64,000 bases of DNA from Rhabdornis inornatus. Taxonomy: Eukaryota > Chordata > Aves > Passeriformes > Rhabdornithidae. Location of the stretch: NCBI GenBank assembly GCA_013397075.1, contig VWZS01003730.1, forward strand, positions 380,772 through 444,771. Direction: 5' to 3'. Made by a program: the position numbers and the translations under genes. Within the stretch, counting starts at the first letter, position 1, and every line of letters starts with the position of its first letter. Under the pieces are notes generated by a model. It was not told the DNA's origin and did not search any database. It worked only from the letters and a program-made list of their open reading frames with translations. Positions 29,001-42,276 of the stretch are shown here, in pieces.

Positions 29001-30667
29001 TCTGTCCTAATGAGGCATCTCCTGCAGCTACTGCTCCAGCATTTTTACTCGACCAGAAATGGTCTGTCCTCTTCCAGGCAGGCAAAGTGAGAGTGGATGC
29101 TGTGTCCTGCACTCAGCACGATCCTGAGCCAGTCTGATCCACACCCAGTGAGTGTTTCTGCAGATCAGCAGAGCAGGGCTCTGCTATTAATGATCCCAGA
29201 AATGATATCAAATGATGCCAGAAATTCCTTGCCCCAGCAGCCTGGGAAAATGCTTGGAAAAAGCAGCCCCAGAGGCACAGAGGCACTCAGAGAACATCAG
29301 GGCACTCATTTCTCCTGTACCTTCCACCAGGGAGGTCAGCAAAGCTACAAGGGCAAATCACTGCAAAGAATTCTTCCTGAAGCACAGACAGACTCAAGAG
29401 TCCAGTGAGATATCACCAAATGGGAAAGCAGCTGTGAAACATTCCAGCTGTGGTGGAACAGGGAGCTATTCCTCCCCAGTCCATCCTGTGAAGATTCCCT
29501 CAGCTGGCCCCTGCCAAACACACCCTGGTAGTAAATGCCTGAAGTCAGGCCTGAAATAGTTTAAATTCTTTGTCCCAGCAAGGAGCAGCTCAGCAAATCC
29601 TGGAGATTAATTGTTAGAAGTTCCAGACTGAGTTCATTTTGGGAAACAGGATTGATTCCTGATAGCAAATTTGCTTGAGTTTTCTGGATTTTTTTAAAGT
29701 GGCTGAAAGCTATGGTACATTTTCCTTAACTATTGCAACACCTTTTCTTTGTGAGTTGTGTTCTTGTGTCATGAATTTTATTATCCATTTCTATCTGGGC
29801 ACTTTGGCTGACACACGTGCCAGGTGAACATTTCACACTAACTGGGAACATTCTTTGCTGGTCCCTGAACCATGCTGCCTAAATCCTCCCAGCTAGAGAA
29901 GTAACAAGTAAGACATCTGAGGTCACGTTCACAATAGCCAGAACAATCCCAGAGTCTCTTCCAGAAAAAAAGGAATTGCAATAAACAAGGGAGAGGCTTC
30001 CCAGAAAATCCTTTCAGAGGGAGCTCAGTCCATCCCAAGTCACAGAGAACTGAGCAGTTTGTGTCAGCCCTGCCAGCCATTCCCAATGGAGAGTGAGCAG
30101 GGAGCTTTGCAAATCTGAATTTGAGTGACATTTTTAGGGCCAGAGTCCATTCTGAACTCTGCTGTTATTCACCTACAGCTGTTTTGGATTTATAGCTGTT
30201 AAATGTAATCTGTGCTGAAAGGGAAAAAATGGAAATGAATTCATTAGTGATAATGCTCATTGTTTTCCTGCACAGTTTGTGTGCAGAGCACACAGCATAG
30301 TGCAGCCCCAAGACTTTACCCACTGGAGGAGAGCTCCAGAGTGGAGCTTTCCCATGCCATAACACTGACCCCCTGGAGCACACAGGGTGTTTTGTTCTGC
30401 TCAAGCCAAGGCCAGCAGGCAGATAATCCTAAAACCTTTCCAAAAGCAAACAGAATTAAACTGTGTAACAAAAGACAGTAGTTCAATCTCTTAGAGTCAG
30501 TCAAATTTGCAGAACTCCTGGAGTGGATGGATTCCTGGCAATAAAGCAAAATCACAGAGGCAGGAAAAAAAAGAGAGGATGACACCTGAGCATATAAAAT
30601 AATCAGAATCAATATTTATTTATTTTTTAAGTGAGACAAATGGAACTGGAAGATTACAGAAACATTG

Positions 30668-30967
30668 GGGTGGTCAAGATCTCATTGCAATCTACAGCTT
30701 CCTCTGTAAAGGGAAAGGGCAGACACTGATCTCCTCTCTCAACCTGTGGCAGGACCAGGGCAGGTTTAGGTTGGATTCTGGGAAAGGTTCTTCCCCCAGA
30801 GGGTGCTGGGCACTGCCCGGGCTCCCCAGGAATGGGCACAGCCCTGAGGCTGCCAGAGCTCCAGGAGTTTGGACAGCACTGCCAGGGATGGAATTGCTGG
30901 GGGTCTGTGCTGGGCTGGGTTGGACTGGATGACTTTTGTGGCTCAGGATATTCTGTGAATCTCTGTA
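30668..30967 (+). mobile_element. CR1 LINE, truncated 3' tail
   Basis: About 300 bp matching the 3' end of avian CR1: the segment with AGAGGGTGCTGGGCACTGCC, then GGTTGGACTGGATGA, ending GATATTCTGTGAATCTCTG. It is 5'-truncated as usual for CR1 and has no intact reverse-transcriptase frame. It interrupts the gene-free region 3' of COTL1. Confidence 0.9.
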
Positions 30968-32154
30968 AACTGCATCCAAGCTAATTGTACTTCCTTTGGA
31001 ACCCAGGTCCCCTAGGACACCCATATTGACCCCGAATTTTGGGGTCTTGAATGAGTCTCTGATCAATAGTGACAACATTAACCAGGGATAGGTATTTTAG
31101 AAATGTCCATGGAGATATTGTCATGGCATATCGACAATGTCTAGTGTGTGACACACTTTCATATTAATACCTCTAATTCATCCAAAATGTCCTTTTTCCA
31201 TTCTTGCAGCATGCTAGAAAAGGCTATCACATGTTGGATAGGATTCTAATTGCTAGCAGAATACTCAGTTGTTGACAGATGGGCCTTCCTGTAGGAAATA
31301 AATGTAAACCAGATTAGGAAAGCTGACCTGATCCAACTGAGGTCTTATGGAGGTGAAAAATAGAACAATTACCGGATGCAGGTAGATAAAATTTTTCCTA
31401 TGGAACAAAAATTCCGTGGGACATGCTGATTTTGCAGAACTAAAACCTTTCCTAGGAATACATCAATTCAGTTTAGTAAGGAAGAAAAAAAGATAAGTTG
31501 AATAGTTGACATTTTTTATAATACTTGTTATTTATTGCTCTTTGAAGAATTAACAATGAAAGAAATGTCAGTGGTAAGACAAAATTTCTTATACATGTCC
31601 AAACATTGTATCAAATCAACACAAAATGGTTTGGTTGGGTAAAAAAAAAATTTTTGTTTTATCGTAAGCATCACAGCTTTTGTGATTTTTCCTCTAAACA
31701 ATGAGTATTTTCTGAAGTTTTGGCTGTGTTTAAAAACTTTCATCATTTGAAATACAGTCAAAATAGAATAGTCAATATAGAATATATGTCCTATTGTCCT
31801 TTTATCTTGTGGGTGTATGGGACAGAGAGAGCAGGATTGATGAATAAACAGAAAAGACTTCCAGTTCCTGTTTTCTGCTACTTGGGGCTGTTGGACAGTA
31901 CATGAGACCTTGACCATTTTTCCCTTTGTTGATTTTCCTGCCCCTGAAGGGACATGAAAGGCTGAAGATTTCCTGTCTGGCACAGATTGCTCATCTGATG
32001 AGGGGCTGAGGTTTCTCCTCGATGTAAGGCCCAGCTGGAGAGAAGAGGGCAGCAGAACCAAGTCTCAGGAGAGCCCAGCACCCCTGGCTTCCACAGGCAC
32101 ACACCAGCACAAGCTGGGTGCTCAGATCACTCAAAGGCCAGAAATAAACACCTT

Positions 32155-32170
32155 TATATATATATATATA
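32155..32170. repeat. TA dinucleotide microsatellite (eight units)
   Basis: Uninterrupted TATATA run of 16 bases in unique non-coding DNA. Confidence 0.9.
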
Positions 32171-33918
32171 GGGAAGGTGTCAAAATGCTTCCTCCTGGCT
32201 TTTAAGAAAATGAATTCTGAAGGCTGGAGAGAGCATGCCCAAAATCAACATGGCAAATAAATTAATAGCTCAATTACCCAAGTGCCTTACATGAACAGTT
32301 CTCCATGGTACAGAATAAAATGAAAGCCCCTACCAGAATGGGATTTTATATTGCATTCAGGCCCACTCAAGGGAGGAGTATGTTTAGACATGTGAGGAGA
32401 CACCAAGAGAGGACTTTCTGTTAAACTGGAGCAGAAGAAGCACGTTCCTCTGTTCCTTGCCCTGTCATTGCCTGTGAGAGCTGCAGGGATGCAAACAGAG
32501 GAGCTGTAGCATGGGCTCCAGCTCTTGTTCACGTTCTTTAGAAACCAAATTAAGTTGACACCACCCTCAGATAGGTCAGAGCAGCTACAAGGACACTGCA
32601 GGGTCAGTGGCAATGGTGTGGAAATAATGAAATTCAGGGGTCTCCAGATGAGTCTCAGTGATTGCCATAATCATATATCACATAGCTCTGTCACTGCTGC
32701 GTCCTGCAGGACAGAGAAGACTGCAATGATCAAAAAGGGGTTTTCCACACTGAAATTCTCTTGTTCTCCTTCCTTTGAAAAGGACTGTAGGTATGGCATT
32801 ATTTCCACCTTTGTAGAAATATTTTATCTTAAAAAAGAGTCTTATTAAATAGTCTCCTGCTGGGATTGACTTACAGAGGGAGGTTATCTGAGCACTCCAG
32901 AGGGCTCTGAAAATGGAAGAGAGAAAATGCTTCAATGAGGGAGAAAATACATGTCTGCTCATAAAAGTTAATGTGAAACATCCCAGTGTGTTGGAGACAC
33001 ACAACTGTGGCTATTGAATTCATTTTCTCACTAAAAATATTTTAGTCAACTCCAAATAGTCTCCTCTCCTCACCTGTGTGTCCAAAAGCCTTCTATAGAT
33101 TTTATCTTTAAAACCAACTTTATTTTCATCTTCTGCTTTACCATCTTTGCTTTTGGGGTCAGTTTTTCTTTTTTAGCTTCTTTCTTTGTCAGGCTGCCTC
33201 ACATGTAACCATTGCTGTGTCTTCCACTGAAAATGCACATTGTTTGTGGAGGAATCTCCAAGTGTGAACGAGCTCCTGAATGAGGAGTTCATTTTGAGAA
33301 ATTGTGTTGAGAACTTTTATTTTCATGTGTCTTCAGCAGCTTGGGGATCCCTACCTGATCCCTGACCATATCAATGTCCAAAGAGATTGTCACAAGCACT
33401 GCACCCAGAAAAAAGTTAAATGCTAATTTAGAGACTCTGATTGTGTCCTCTGGATTGAGCTGCCTCTCCCAGCTGATGACCCAAAGGGAATAAAAGCTGG
33501 ACAGGAACGTGATCCAGCCTGTGCCACCATTTGTCCTCTGCTACACTGGGATGTGCAGGTGTACAGGAAATACAGGAACTCTGTGTCCTTTGTTTATCAC
33601 TGGGGAGCCAGCAAATATAGAAAATACTGATTTCTTTAGAGCCTTCCTGAGGCAAAGATTGATGACTGAAGAAAACAAAACCCATCATCACTTCTACATT
33701 CTTCAGTTAACCTCAAAACCAGCTTGCCCATGTAGCATACTGTTCAAGGAGCTGCATCAAAGAGGAGATTGCAGGTCCAGAGCAATCCCACCAGTGGGGA
33801 TGGCCCTTTGGCAGTGTTAAGCCTGAAGTTAATATAGAAATGTCACACAGAAAAGAGGGGAAAAAATGCAGCCACACTGCAGTGATGAATCTGCCAATGC
33901 CAGAGCAGTGGAGTAAAT

Positions 33919-34023
33919 CCCTTTTAGGGATCATTTCTTCCCTTTTAGGTATCATTTCTTCTCTTTTAGGGATAATTTCTTCCCTCTCAGGGGTCATTTC
34001 TTCCCTTTCAGGGATCATTTCTT
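33919..34023. repeat. 21-bp minisatellite, five copies
   Basis: Five consecutive 21-bp units starting at 33919, 33940, 33961, 33982 and 34003, each a variant of CCCTTTTAGG...TCATTTCTT. Because 21 is a multiple of three, the minus strand shows a seven-residue repeat (MIPKREE-like) inside an open frame, but nothing else suggests coding. Confidence 0.92.
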
Positions 34024-37000
34024 CCTGAGCTCACCAACTCAGACATCCTGACCCAGTGACCTTGCAAAGAAACACAATTTCCATTTAACAGATCCCCAGG
34101 ATGCTCTCCAGTCTCCTCTTCTGCAGCACTCTCTGCTTGAAAACCAGTTCAGGACTCCTGGCCTGTGCCCCAGATTAATCAGAGCTTGTTTTTAACCAGT
34201 GTAGCAGGGGAGCTCCACAGCACTGCATCCAGATCACTGCATCTGTGATGTTCTGTGCTTTTCATCAATGATGGTGAAACCAAATGCACCTTCTGGTACG
34301 AGGGGAGGTGGAGGAAAGATAATGTTATTCCTGAATCAAATTGTCCTTCCTCTTTCTACTTAATTAAGAACACAATCTCGCTGGAGGCTGAAAAGCTTTG
34401 GCTTCAGTTTGCACAGACACATCATATGTGTCTGCCTGTCCAAATATTTTACTCTTACATTTTACAGCGATATCTGGGCCTATAAAAATGATGGCAAAAA
34501 GCCTATTGATTTCATCTGAACAGGAGCCAGTAGAAGCTGATTTTACCTGGACAGTGTTCTCTAACAGATGTAGCTCAGTAATAATTCATGTTGTTGCATC
34601 CAACATAAAGCTATGAATGCACAATAAAATTTAAAAAAATCACAGTTCTGTTGTTTTCCTCTCTGCTTAATCAACAGGAACAGAGAGAAGGAGCAGATGA
34701 CCTGTAGTAAAATATTTTTACCATTTCTTCCGCACTTCTTTGTTGAAGTGAAATCATGTTTCACTCTGGAAGAGTGAGAGGGTAACACAGCACCCTATTA
34801 CTATTTATGAGACATTTTCTTTGGTGATGCTTTCACCACACCACATTTGTAACTGTTGAAACGTAATCTGGACCGGAAAGCCTGGTGGAGTAAAAAGGTT
34901 GTTGTTCTGTAGGAAAAGAGAGTGAGGTACAGTTTCAGTCCTGGGCTAACAGAGCTTATCTCAGATGATCCCAGCAGAGGAGACATTGCTGTAATTTCCT
35001 TGCATGAAGTAATTTGCGGAGGCACATTAATTAATCGCTGCAGCAAGCTGCAGTGTGTCCAACCACAGCAGGGAAGCTGTGAGTGTGTGAGGAGACACAC
35101 AAGAGCTCTCTAGTTCTGTTCTGGAAAATACCAGAGGTCTCTGGGAGGATCTGGGTACTCTCACATCCCACAGGAGGAGAATTTTCAGGGTTCCATGGAG
35201 GTTTATCCCAAATCCATCTCATGCCACAATGGACCTTGTACATCAGTCTGCTGAATGGGAGCTCTCTGTCCCCTCAGTGTTCAGCAAGTTCTGAACACAA
35301 ACTGTGGATGCCTTTTCCTCCTTTCCCTTGAAACAGAGTGCAAGGGCAGATCTGCCTGTGGATTCAAATACTGAATTTCAGGCCTATCTGTGATTTCTAT
35401 TGGTCTGTCATGCTTAGAACATGAAAAGTGCTCTGTTTAATGAGAAAGTGGACTCTGTTTCTCTTCCAGCTCCCAAACCCCTGATTCCATCTAGACCACA
35501 TTTCCCTCACAAAGAACCTTTCAAAAGCAAAGAATTTCAAAAATTACTGCTATGAGTGGTCCGAGAATCTACTTAGTAAAGAAGCCCCCAAACGGTCTGT
35601 CCTCATTGCAGATTTGTTTGTTAGCTTGAATTTCTTGTTCCAGCAATGGGTCAATTTTCACACACATACAAAAAGATCTTTTGTTTTCCCAAGTATTTGT
35701 GAATTTTTTTGAATTCTTTTAGGATACAGAAAAGCATATCTTTATTTTCAAAGTCTAACTTGCCAGAACCAGTTGCCTTGAAAACATCCTCTCCTCTAAC
35801 ATGTTTTTCATTAGGAGGATGTACTCCCAAACTGAAATCAGTCTCAATTTTCAGATTCAGCAATCTAGTGTGTTCTTGCCTTGACATCTGTTGGTATAAA
35901 TAATGTAGTAACATGTGAATTTGGAAGAATTATTTGTGTATGTTTGCGAAGAGTTGTAATTCTGACAGCCTGCTCATACAGGCAGGGCTGCATTCAGTTC
36001 AAATACTGAAGCCAGCAAAAAGGAGCACTGTGATCATTGCTGGACCACTCTTGCAGATCAGATTTACAAGTTGCAACCAAATAATAAAAAGAAGTGTCAG
36101 ACTGACACTGGAAGTGTCACCTTGGGAACAGTTAAGCCTGGAAAGGAAGTTTACAGTGAAAGCTGTTTTGTTGTTTGTTGGGATTTACATTTCCAATAAA
36201 GCTAAACCCCAGGAGGATTTTGGCCTGTGTGGGGTGTTTGTAAGCTGGTGAAAGCAGAATGGGGACTTGCTCCACTAAGCAGATTTTAAACTCACCAAAA
36301 AATATCCTTTTGTAATGAAAAGCTGGGAGCTGTGCATTGATATTAGGGATAGCTGCATTACCAGGGCAATAATAAATTGTCAGTTGCCCTAACTGGACTC
36401 TTCTGAGCTTAGTTTGACATTTATTCATTCTCATTTTGCACAGGACTTGCCATGCAGAGTAACCAGTGAGCACGTCCTCCCCTGCCCTGGTGTGCTGCCC
36501 AAGGGATGGGTAAGTAATTCTCCTTTCTGCAAGCAGAGATTGACTTGCTGGCAGCAGTTTAAAGCCTTGAATGGAAAAGTCAGAAAATTTAGCAAACATT
36601 TCACTGCTTTTACTTTGGTTTTTGAGCACTGTGCCCTCCTGCCTTGAGTGGAGGCTCCTAGACTCTGGTGTCTGGAGCAGGAGTGTAACAAGAACCCCTC
36701 ACCAGCTCTACAGTCACTGGAGTGGCTGCTCTGTTTTGTGACTCTTAGGTGAAGAATTTGTCATTTCTTGTCGTTTATCCTGTTCAAAGACTTTCAGTTT
36801 CTATTCATGTGCTGAGAGGAACACTCAGTGATGTACAGGCAGGTTCTGTGCTGTTTGTCTGGGTTGCAGCACATGCCAGGAGGGCAGAGCTGGGGGCCAT
36901 GACCACTTCCATACCTTGTTTTAATCTGCCACAGGTCTTTCCCAGCACATCTTGCAGACTCCTCTCCACATTCCATTCCAACATGCACTAAAATCAAACT

Positions 37001-39866
37001 TTCTTGATTTCTTGCCTGGTTTACATTTAAGGGGATGAGCTTGTGCTAGTTTATTTTAATACAACATCAGTTCTAAAATACTTTTTCCACTGGAAGACTC
37101 CATTTTTTCTGGCTGTGCTGAAAGTAGCATTTGGTATAAGCCATAAACCCTACTTCAGACAACTTAACCTATTCAAAATGGGGCTGAAAGGGAAACAAAG
37201 GCTTGTGTGTCCTAATTTAAGGCTGAGAATCCCATGGCTCTGAGAGGTGAGTTTTGCCTTTGGAGCCCTCTAACACTTTAGGATATTCTTATTCCAGCTG
37301 TTTGCCCAGTCTGGAGCAGAGCTGGCTCACTTTTGCCTTGCCACTGAAAATGCATCTGAGCTCTGTGAAAATGCACTTTGAATTATCTCGTATTATTGTA
37401 CCTGAGACAGGGGAGATGCTTTAAGTTCATAAGAGAGCTGAGATCAAATCTAATCATCTGTGTACTGCAGACAATTGTATTTCCCATTCGTTAAATCCAA
37501 TTGTTGGTGTTTCATTCAAGCATCTAGTGAAGAGAGTTCTTGCTTTGTGTTGCAGTGAAAAGGTGAATCAGCCAATTGTTTTATTTCTTCCAGAGGTTAA
37601 TAACCTTCCCTTATAAAATGTTTGTGTCAATTTTTTTGTTTCTGTTAATCTGTCTTCAGCCTTTTGCCACTGGTTCTAGTCCTGCTGTGCTCAGCTGCAA
37701 GACACCAGTTCGGCCCCCAGTAAAATTCATCTCTCCTCACCCCCAGCCTGGGTCCCAGTTCCAGCCTGGTGTCCCACTCCAGCAGGTTTTAATTGGATCA
37801 AATTGTAAGTTGTATCTCTTCTACGTCCCAGGTCAGTGATTCTCAGAATATTCCACCCCATTCACTGCAATTAAAGCAGCAGCCAGGGCAAAAAGTGCTC
37901 AGTTTATGACTGACTCCTCCGTGCACCCGTGTAATAATCCTCAGATAAACTGATCATGAGATTGTACTGCTTAAAGCCAGTGTTTATCTTTCCAAGCACT
38001 TAAGGCATTAAGTGTCAGTAGGAGAGGAAAATGAAACATTGGCAGAGAGTTTTCCATCAACAGGAATATTAAGAGGCTTGATGCAAGGAGCAGATTTATG
38101 GTTTCATCTGACAGGTTCGAGCTCTTAAATAAGGGAGATAAAGATAATGAATGTTGTGGCATATCTGATTTACAGCTCTGATGTGAGATAAGCTGACTGC
38201 TCTATACAGATCCCAGCTGAGATTCCCTATCAAATCACTCCATAACTGTATCCGTATTAACCCAGTGAAAATCCACAAGTGGGATTCTCCAGAAACTTTG
38301 TGATTTAGAAGGAAGATACAGCCAGATGCAAGATGCTTCCTGGAAAACAGCTTAAAAGAGAAGGAAAGTGCTGGTTTCCAACTTAAAAACGAATTTTGTG
38401 ATTCAGCCAAAAAAGTTTTTCATCAACCCTGTCATTCCAGCTGAACTAAAAGTGTTAGGGGGGAAAAAGGCAAATAATTCTCAGACAGAATATGGTATCT
38501 GGTGACAGCCAGCACATGGATATGGAAAACAACTGCTTGTCTGGGTAGTGCAGGGAATATTGACACATAGATATGGGCACTGAAACCCTACCACTGCAAA
38601 ATAGACAAGAGCCACTTGGCATCTAGAAAAGAGAACAGTGCTTCTCTTACTCTTACAAGGTGTTCCTAATAGCCCACAGAATAATTTATGACTTTGTAAT
38701 AGGAATCTGTTATAGGACCAAGAGTTATGGTTCTTTTTCTAAAAAATACTGGGAATTTTTTCATAAAACTTCAGGGACTTTTGCAGGATTCTTGCTCTCA
38801 GGAATTGTAACAGCTTTTAGTTTTATCTTGGTTCAGAACTCAGCAAAATTGAAGCATTGACATTTTAAGTTAAATACACTCTGGTACTCTTTGTTATGGT
38901 AACACACCCTTCACTGCTACATTCAATAAGAGAGCTGAAAATTCACACTTTGCCACAGCAGGCTTTAAATCTTGTCTGAGCCCTGTATTCTGTAGTCAGA
39001 TTCCATCTAACTTTCCTCAGGTGGAACTTTCCTTGGCGTGTAGTAACCCAGCAGTCCCGGGGAGAAGGCAGCGCTCACACCTTTGCTTAGGGCTGATCTC
39101 AGCACAGCTCTTTGCTCTCACACTCTCACTCTGCTGAGGACACCCCTGGGACCTCCTGCATTCCTGATTTTGGCAAAACACTTCTTCCCACGAAAACCAG
39201 CGTCGGGATTAACTTCAGTGGGACAAGATTCAACTCTTATTATTTTTAAATCATGGCACTAAATACTTACTGGAGCCTTGCCCTGGTGTAATAAAACCGA
39301 GTTTAAATTGCTGAAGGGTTCAGCTGCTGCCTTCAACAGCTGCATGGCTGTAATTTGCCAATAGGATGTACTGCATCCTGATTACAGTTTCTTTTGAGTG
39401 ATAGGCCAAAATTACAAGGCAGAAATGTGGCTAATCATGATAAAGGAGATAAGTCTATTCATCCCCTGCCCACATTTAATATTTGCTCAGCAGATGCTGT
39501 TTGTTCCCTTCAGCTGCCTTTCCAAGGAAATTTGCTCTCATTCTGAAGAAGTCTTAAGGTTAATGAAAAACTTTATTGGACATTTTGATGGTGGAGAGAG
39601 GGAAAAAGGTGAAATATCTTGGAAGGTTTCTCTTTGTTTTCCAGCCCAGATAAACTTACACAAATCAACCAGCCCTTGAAAGACAAGCAAAGTGATCTAC
39701 TGCAGGCCAGTAACAGATGTCTGGGAAAGATGAAGAGAAAGGCATGAAGGGCTGAGTGGGCTGTGAATGTCATTTATTGCCCTCATTGCCACCAATCCAA
39801 GCACAGGCTGCAATTAAACCTCCTCTGGTGTTTTGGCTCACTGGGCCATAAAGCCAAGCCTGAGAT

Positions 39867-40022
39867 CGCAGAATCCCAGACTGAACTGGGATTGAAAGGG
39901 ATTTTAGAGCTCATCCAGTGCCACCTCTGCCATGGGCAGGGACACCTTCCACCGTCCCAGGCTGCTCCAAGCCCTGTCCAAGCTGGTCTGGGACACTGCC
40001 AGGGATCCAGGGGCTGCAATAA
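39867..40022 (-). mobile_element. CR1 LINE, truncated 3' tail (minus strand)
   Basis: Read on the minus strand it ends in the CR1 terminus. On the plus strand it shows GCAGAATCCCAGA, ATTGAAAGGGATTTTAGAGC and CCATGGGCAGGGACACCTTC in CR1 order. About 155 bp remain. The right boundary is approximate. It overlaps the longest open frame in the window, which is therefore not a gene. Confidence 0.9.
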
Positions 40023-40257
40023 CACACTGCACCCTTATAGACCAGACAGGGCCCCAAAGTGTGTAATTTGGGGTAGAGGAGATCTCACTTCACAGCCCAG
40101 TAAGAGATTTATTCCCCTTCCACAAGCCCTTGGTTCCAGTCTGGGGAAATCTGTGGGAGATGCCCCAATTCCTGCTCCCAGCTCCCCCTGCTCTGGAGAT
40201 GCAGTGCCAGCAGATGAGTGTCCAGTGGGATCTGGGCAAAGAAATGAGCCTGGAACT

Positions 40258-40556
40258 GAGCTTAGAGCCTGTGTCCTGACTGAGCTGAGCTTAGAGCCTG
40301 TGTCCTGACTGAGCTGAGCTTAGAGCCTGTGTCCTGAGTGGGGCTGAGTTTAAAGCCTGTATCCTGACTAGATCTGAGCTTAGCACCTGTGTCCTGGCTG
40401 GGGCTGAGCTTAGACCCTGTGTCCTGACTGAGCTGAGCTTAGAGCCTGTGTCTTGACTAGACCTGATCTTAGAGCCCCTGCCCTGACTAGATCTGAGCTT
40501 CCAGCCCCTGCCCTGACTGAGCTGAGCTTCCAGCCCCTGATTGAGCTGAGCTTACA
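40258..40556. repeat. 29-bp minisatellite, about ten copies
   Basis: Tandem units begin GAGCTTAGAGCCTGTGTCCT. The first three start at 40258, 40287 and 40316, giving a period of exactly 29 bp. Copies to the right drift (CTTCCAGCCCCTGCCCTGAC forms) and the last is shortened. It ends about 60 bp before the left copy of the duplicated ~145-bp sequence. No reading-frame constraint is apparent. Confidence 0.9.
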
Positions 40557-40613
40557 CCTTGAAACAGCGTCCCTTTTTGTGCTGTGTGGTGGAGCACTAA
40601 ACTGAGCTGAACT

Positions 40614-40758
40614 GAGACAAATTCTAATTTGTGTCGTGCTCTTGTCATACGCCAAGCGTGACATCCCAAACACACCACAAACAATTGATCTCAAGCTCTT
40701 CATGTCCCAGTCTTTCTTCTGCTCCATTTTTGCTAATTGTTTCTTGTATTGTTAATTA
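40614..40758 (+). repeat. Duplicated ~145-bp sequence, copy A
   Basis: Begins GAGACAAATTCTAATTTGTG and contains GCCAAGCGTGACATCCCAAA, AATTGATCTCAAGCT and GCTAATTGTTTCTTG. A diverged direct copy lies at 42277-42429. It starts just to the right of the 29-bp minisatellite. Not recognised as any named repeat family; it could be a dispersed repeat or a local segmental duplication. Confidence 0.85.
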
Positions 40759-41929
40759 CAAGCCAGTCCCATCCCTTAACTCCCCAAATATGCCTTGTGT
40801 CCCTTCACCCCTCTCCAGACCCCTCTCCTGGGTGCCTGGTGCTGAACCACTGCAGAGATGAGATCCCCTCGGGATGCCACAGCAGAGCCTCCTTAAAGCC
40901 CGGGCTAATCTGGCATTACACACCCCTGGGGACAGCAGGCTGTAAAACCCTGGCGTTTCCAGGGGCCAGCACTGCCTGGCTCAGCTATTTTCTCATCTCC
41001 AAAGGCCTCTTTTTCCTCCTCCGAGTGGGAATTTGCTGCTCACGTGTTGCAGGCTGCTCTGACTCACTGCAGCCTGGTTTTCTCCACGCTCCAAGCCCGA
41101 CTTTGCCCCTGGGTACCAAACCTTTTCCTGCCTGAGGGATGCCCTGGTGTCCTAAATATGTTCTGGGGTGTCACCCACTCACCCCCTCCCTTTCCTGTGT
41201 CTGCCTGCACTGCACAAAGCCCCCAGTCAGGGCTGGCTGGAATGAACTCACCTGCTGCATCACTCTCTATTCAACAGGATTTTTGGAGGCTGTTTCCCTC
41301 GGCTCTGTTGCTTCCTCCCTGCTAAAATTGGATTCTGCATCGGATCTGCTACACTCCTAATGGGGAGGGATAGCAAATCCTTCAGTGATGCCAAATATAA
41401 AGCAGCCATTGATCCATTTCCATCTGTTCCTTGCCAGACACAGCCCCCAGAGCGCTGCTGGTGCTGCTGACACTGTCCCAGCTCTGGGAGAGGCACAGCA
41501 GGGTGTCCCAGCCCTGGGCACAGCCCCATGAGCCACAACACGAGTGACACCACAGAACACAGCCCTCGAGCCTCAGCACAGCCTGAGGACAGGGCTGATA
41601 AGGCAAAGCCAGGCTTTGAATGCTAAATGGACAAAAACCAGGGCACCTGATTGTGTAAAAAAGCCTTAAAAATGAAAGAAGGGGAATGTCTGTCTCATAT
41701 GGTCGCTAGCATCACTCCTGGGATGCAGCATTATCAGCACTGCTGTGATAAGGAGAGGAGGGCACACATCCAGAGCCTCAATTCCCAGGGCTATGGGGCC
41801 CTGGAACACACAGACTGCTAGTCCTGCTCCCGTTTCATGGTGAAAGGCCCCTCCTAAACAAGGATATTGTGCTCCAGGAGGAACTTTAGTGCAGTCTGAT
41901 TTCTATCAATAAGTAAAAATACAATTTTC

Positions 41930-42118
41930 AGGAGGAATTTCTTCATTGAAAGGATTGTCAGGCACTGGAAGTGATGGAGTCACCATCCCTGGAACTGTTC
42001 AATAAACAGCTGGAGATGGCACTCAGTGCTCTGGTTTAGGTAACATGATATTGTTGGGCCAAAGGTTGGACTTGATGATCTTGGAAGTCTTTTCCAACCT
42101 TAATGATTCTGTGATTCC
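41930..42118 (+). mobile_element. CR1 LINE, truncated 3' tail
   Basis: About 190 bp with the CR1 landmarks GGAGTCACCATCCCTGGA and GGTTGGACTTGATGATCTTG, then TTTTCCAACCTTAATGATTC, ending with the ATTCTGTGATTCC microsatellite-like terminus. It lies between the two copies of the ~145-bp duplicated sequence. Confidence 0.92.
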
Positions 42119-42276
42119 AGTGTTCCTGAAACACTCTGGGAACTCCTGATGAGCAAAAGTAAGCATTATTAATTCCTTCTTTGTCTGCACCACTCTGGGT
42201 GAAAATTCAACCCACAGCAGAGTCCCTGATGCTTCTGATCAGAGCAGACACTCAGCTCCCCTGGGGTGTCAGAACA

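Larger units (their letters stand above)
26099..39866. other. Intergenic DNA without a supportable gene
   Basis: Contains one CR1 tail, the 21-bp minisatellite and a TA microsatellite. The longest frame (minus strand 31528-32061, 177 codons) lies in AT-rich DNA, overlaps other frames and resembles nothing known. Confidence 0.7.

Noticed and set aside
31528..32061. 177-codon open frame on the minus strand
   Set aside because: One frame of this length is expected by chance in this much AT-rich DNA. Its composition is low-complexity Phe/Lys/Ser-rich and it resembles no known protein.
33713..34018. Repeat protein with heptads (MIPKREE-like)
   Set aside because: Produced by a 21-bp minisatellite whose period is a multiple of three; the flanking frame has no coding character.
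39763..40308. Longest open frame in the window (181 codons, plus strand)
   Set aside because: It runs through a CR1 tail and into the minisatellite, has no domain and no supporting splice or promoter context.
40258..40556. CRISPR-like repeat array
   Set aside because: Units are contiguous with no spacers, and the host is a vertebrate.
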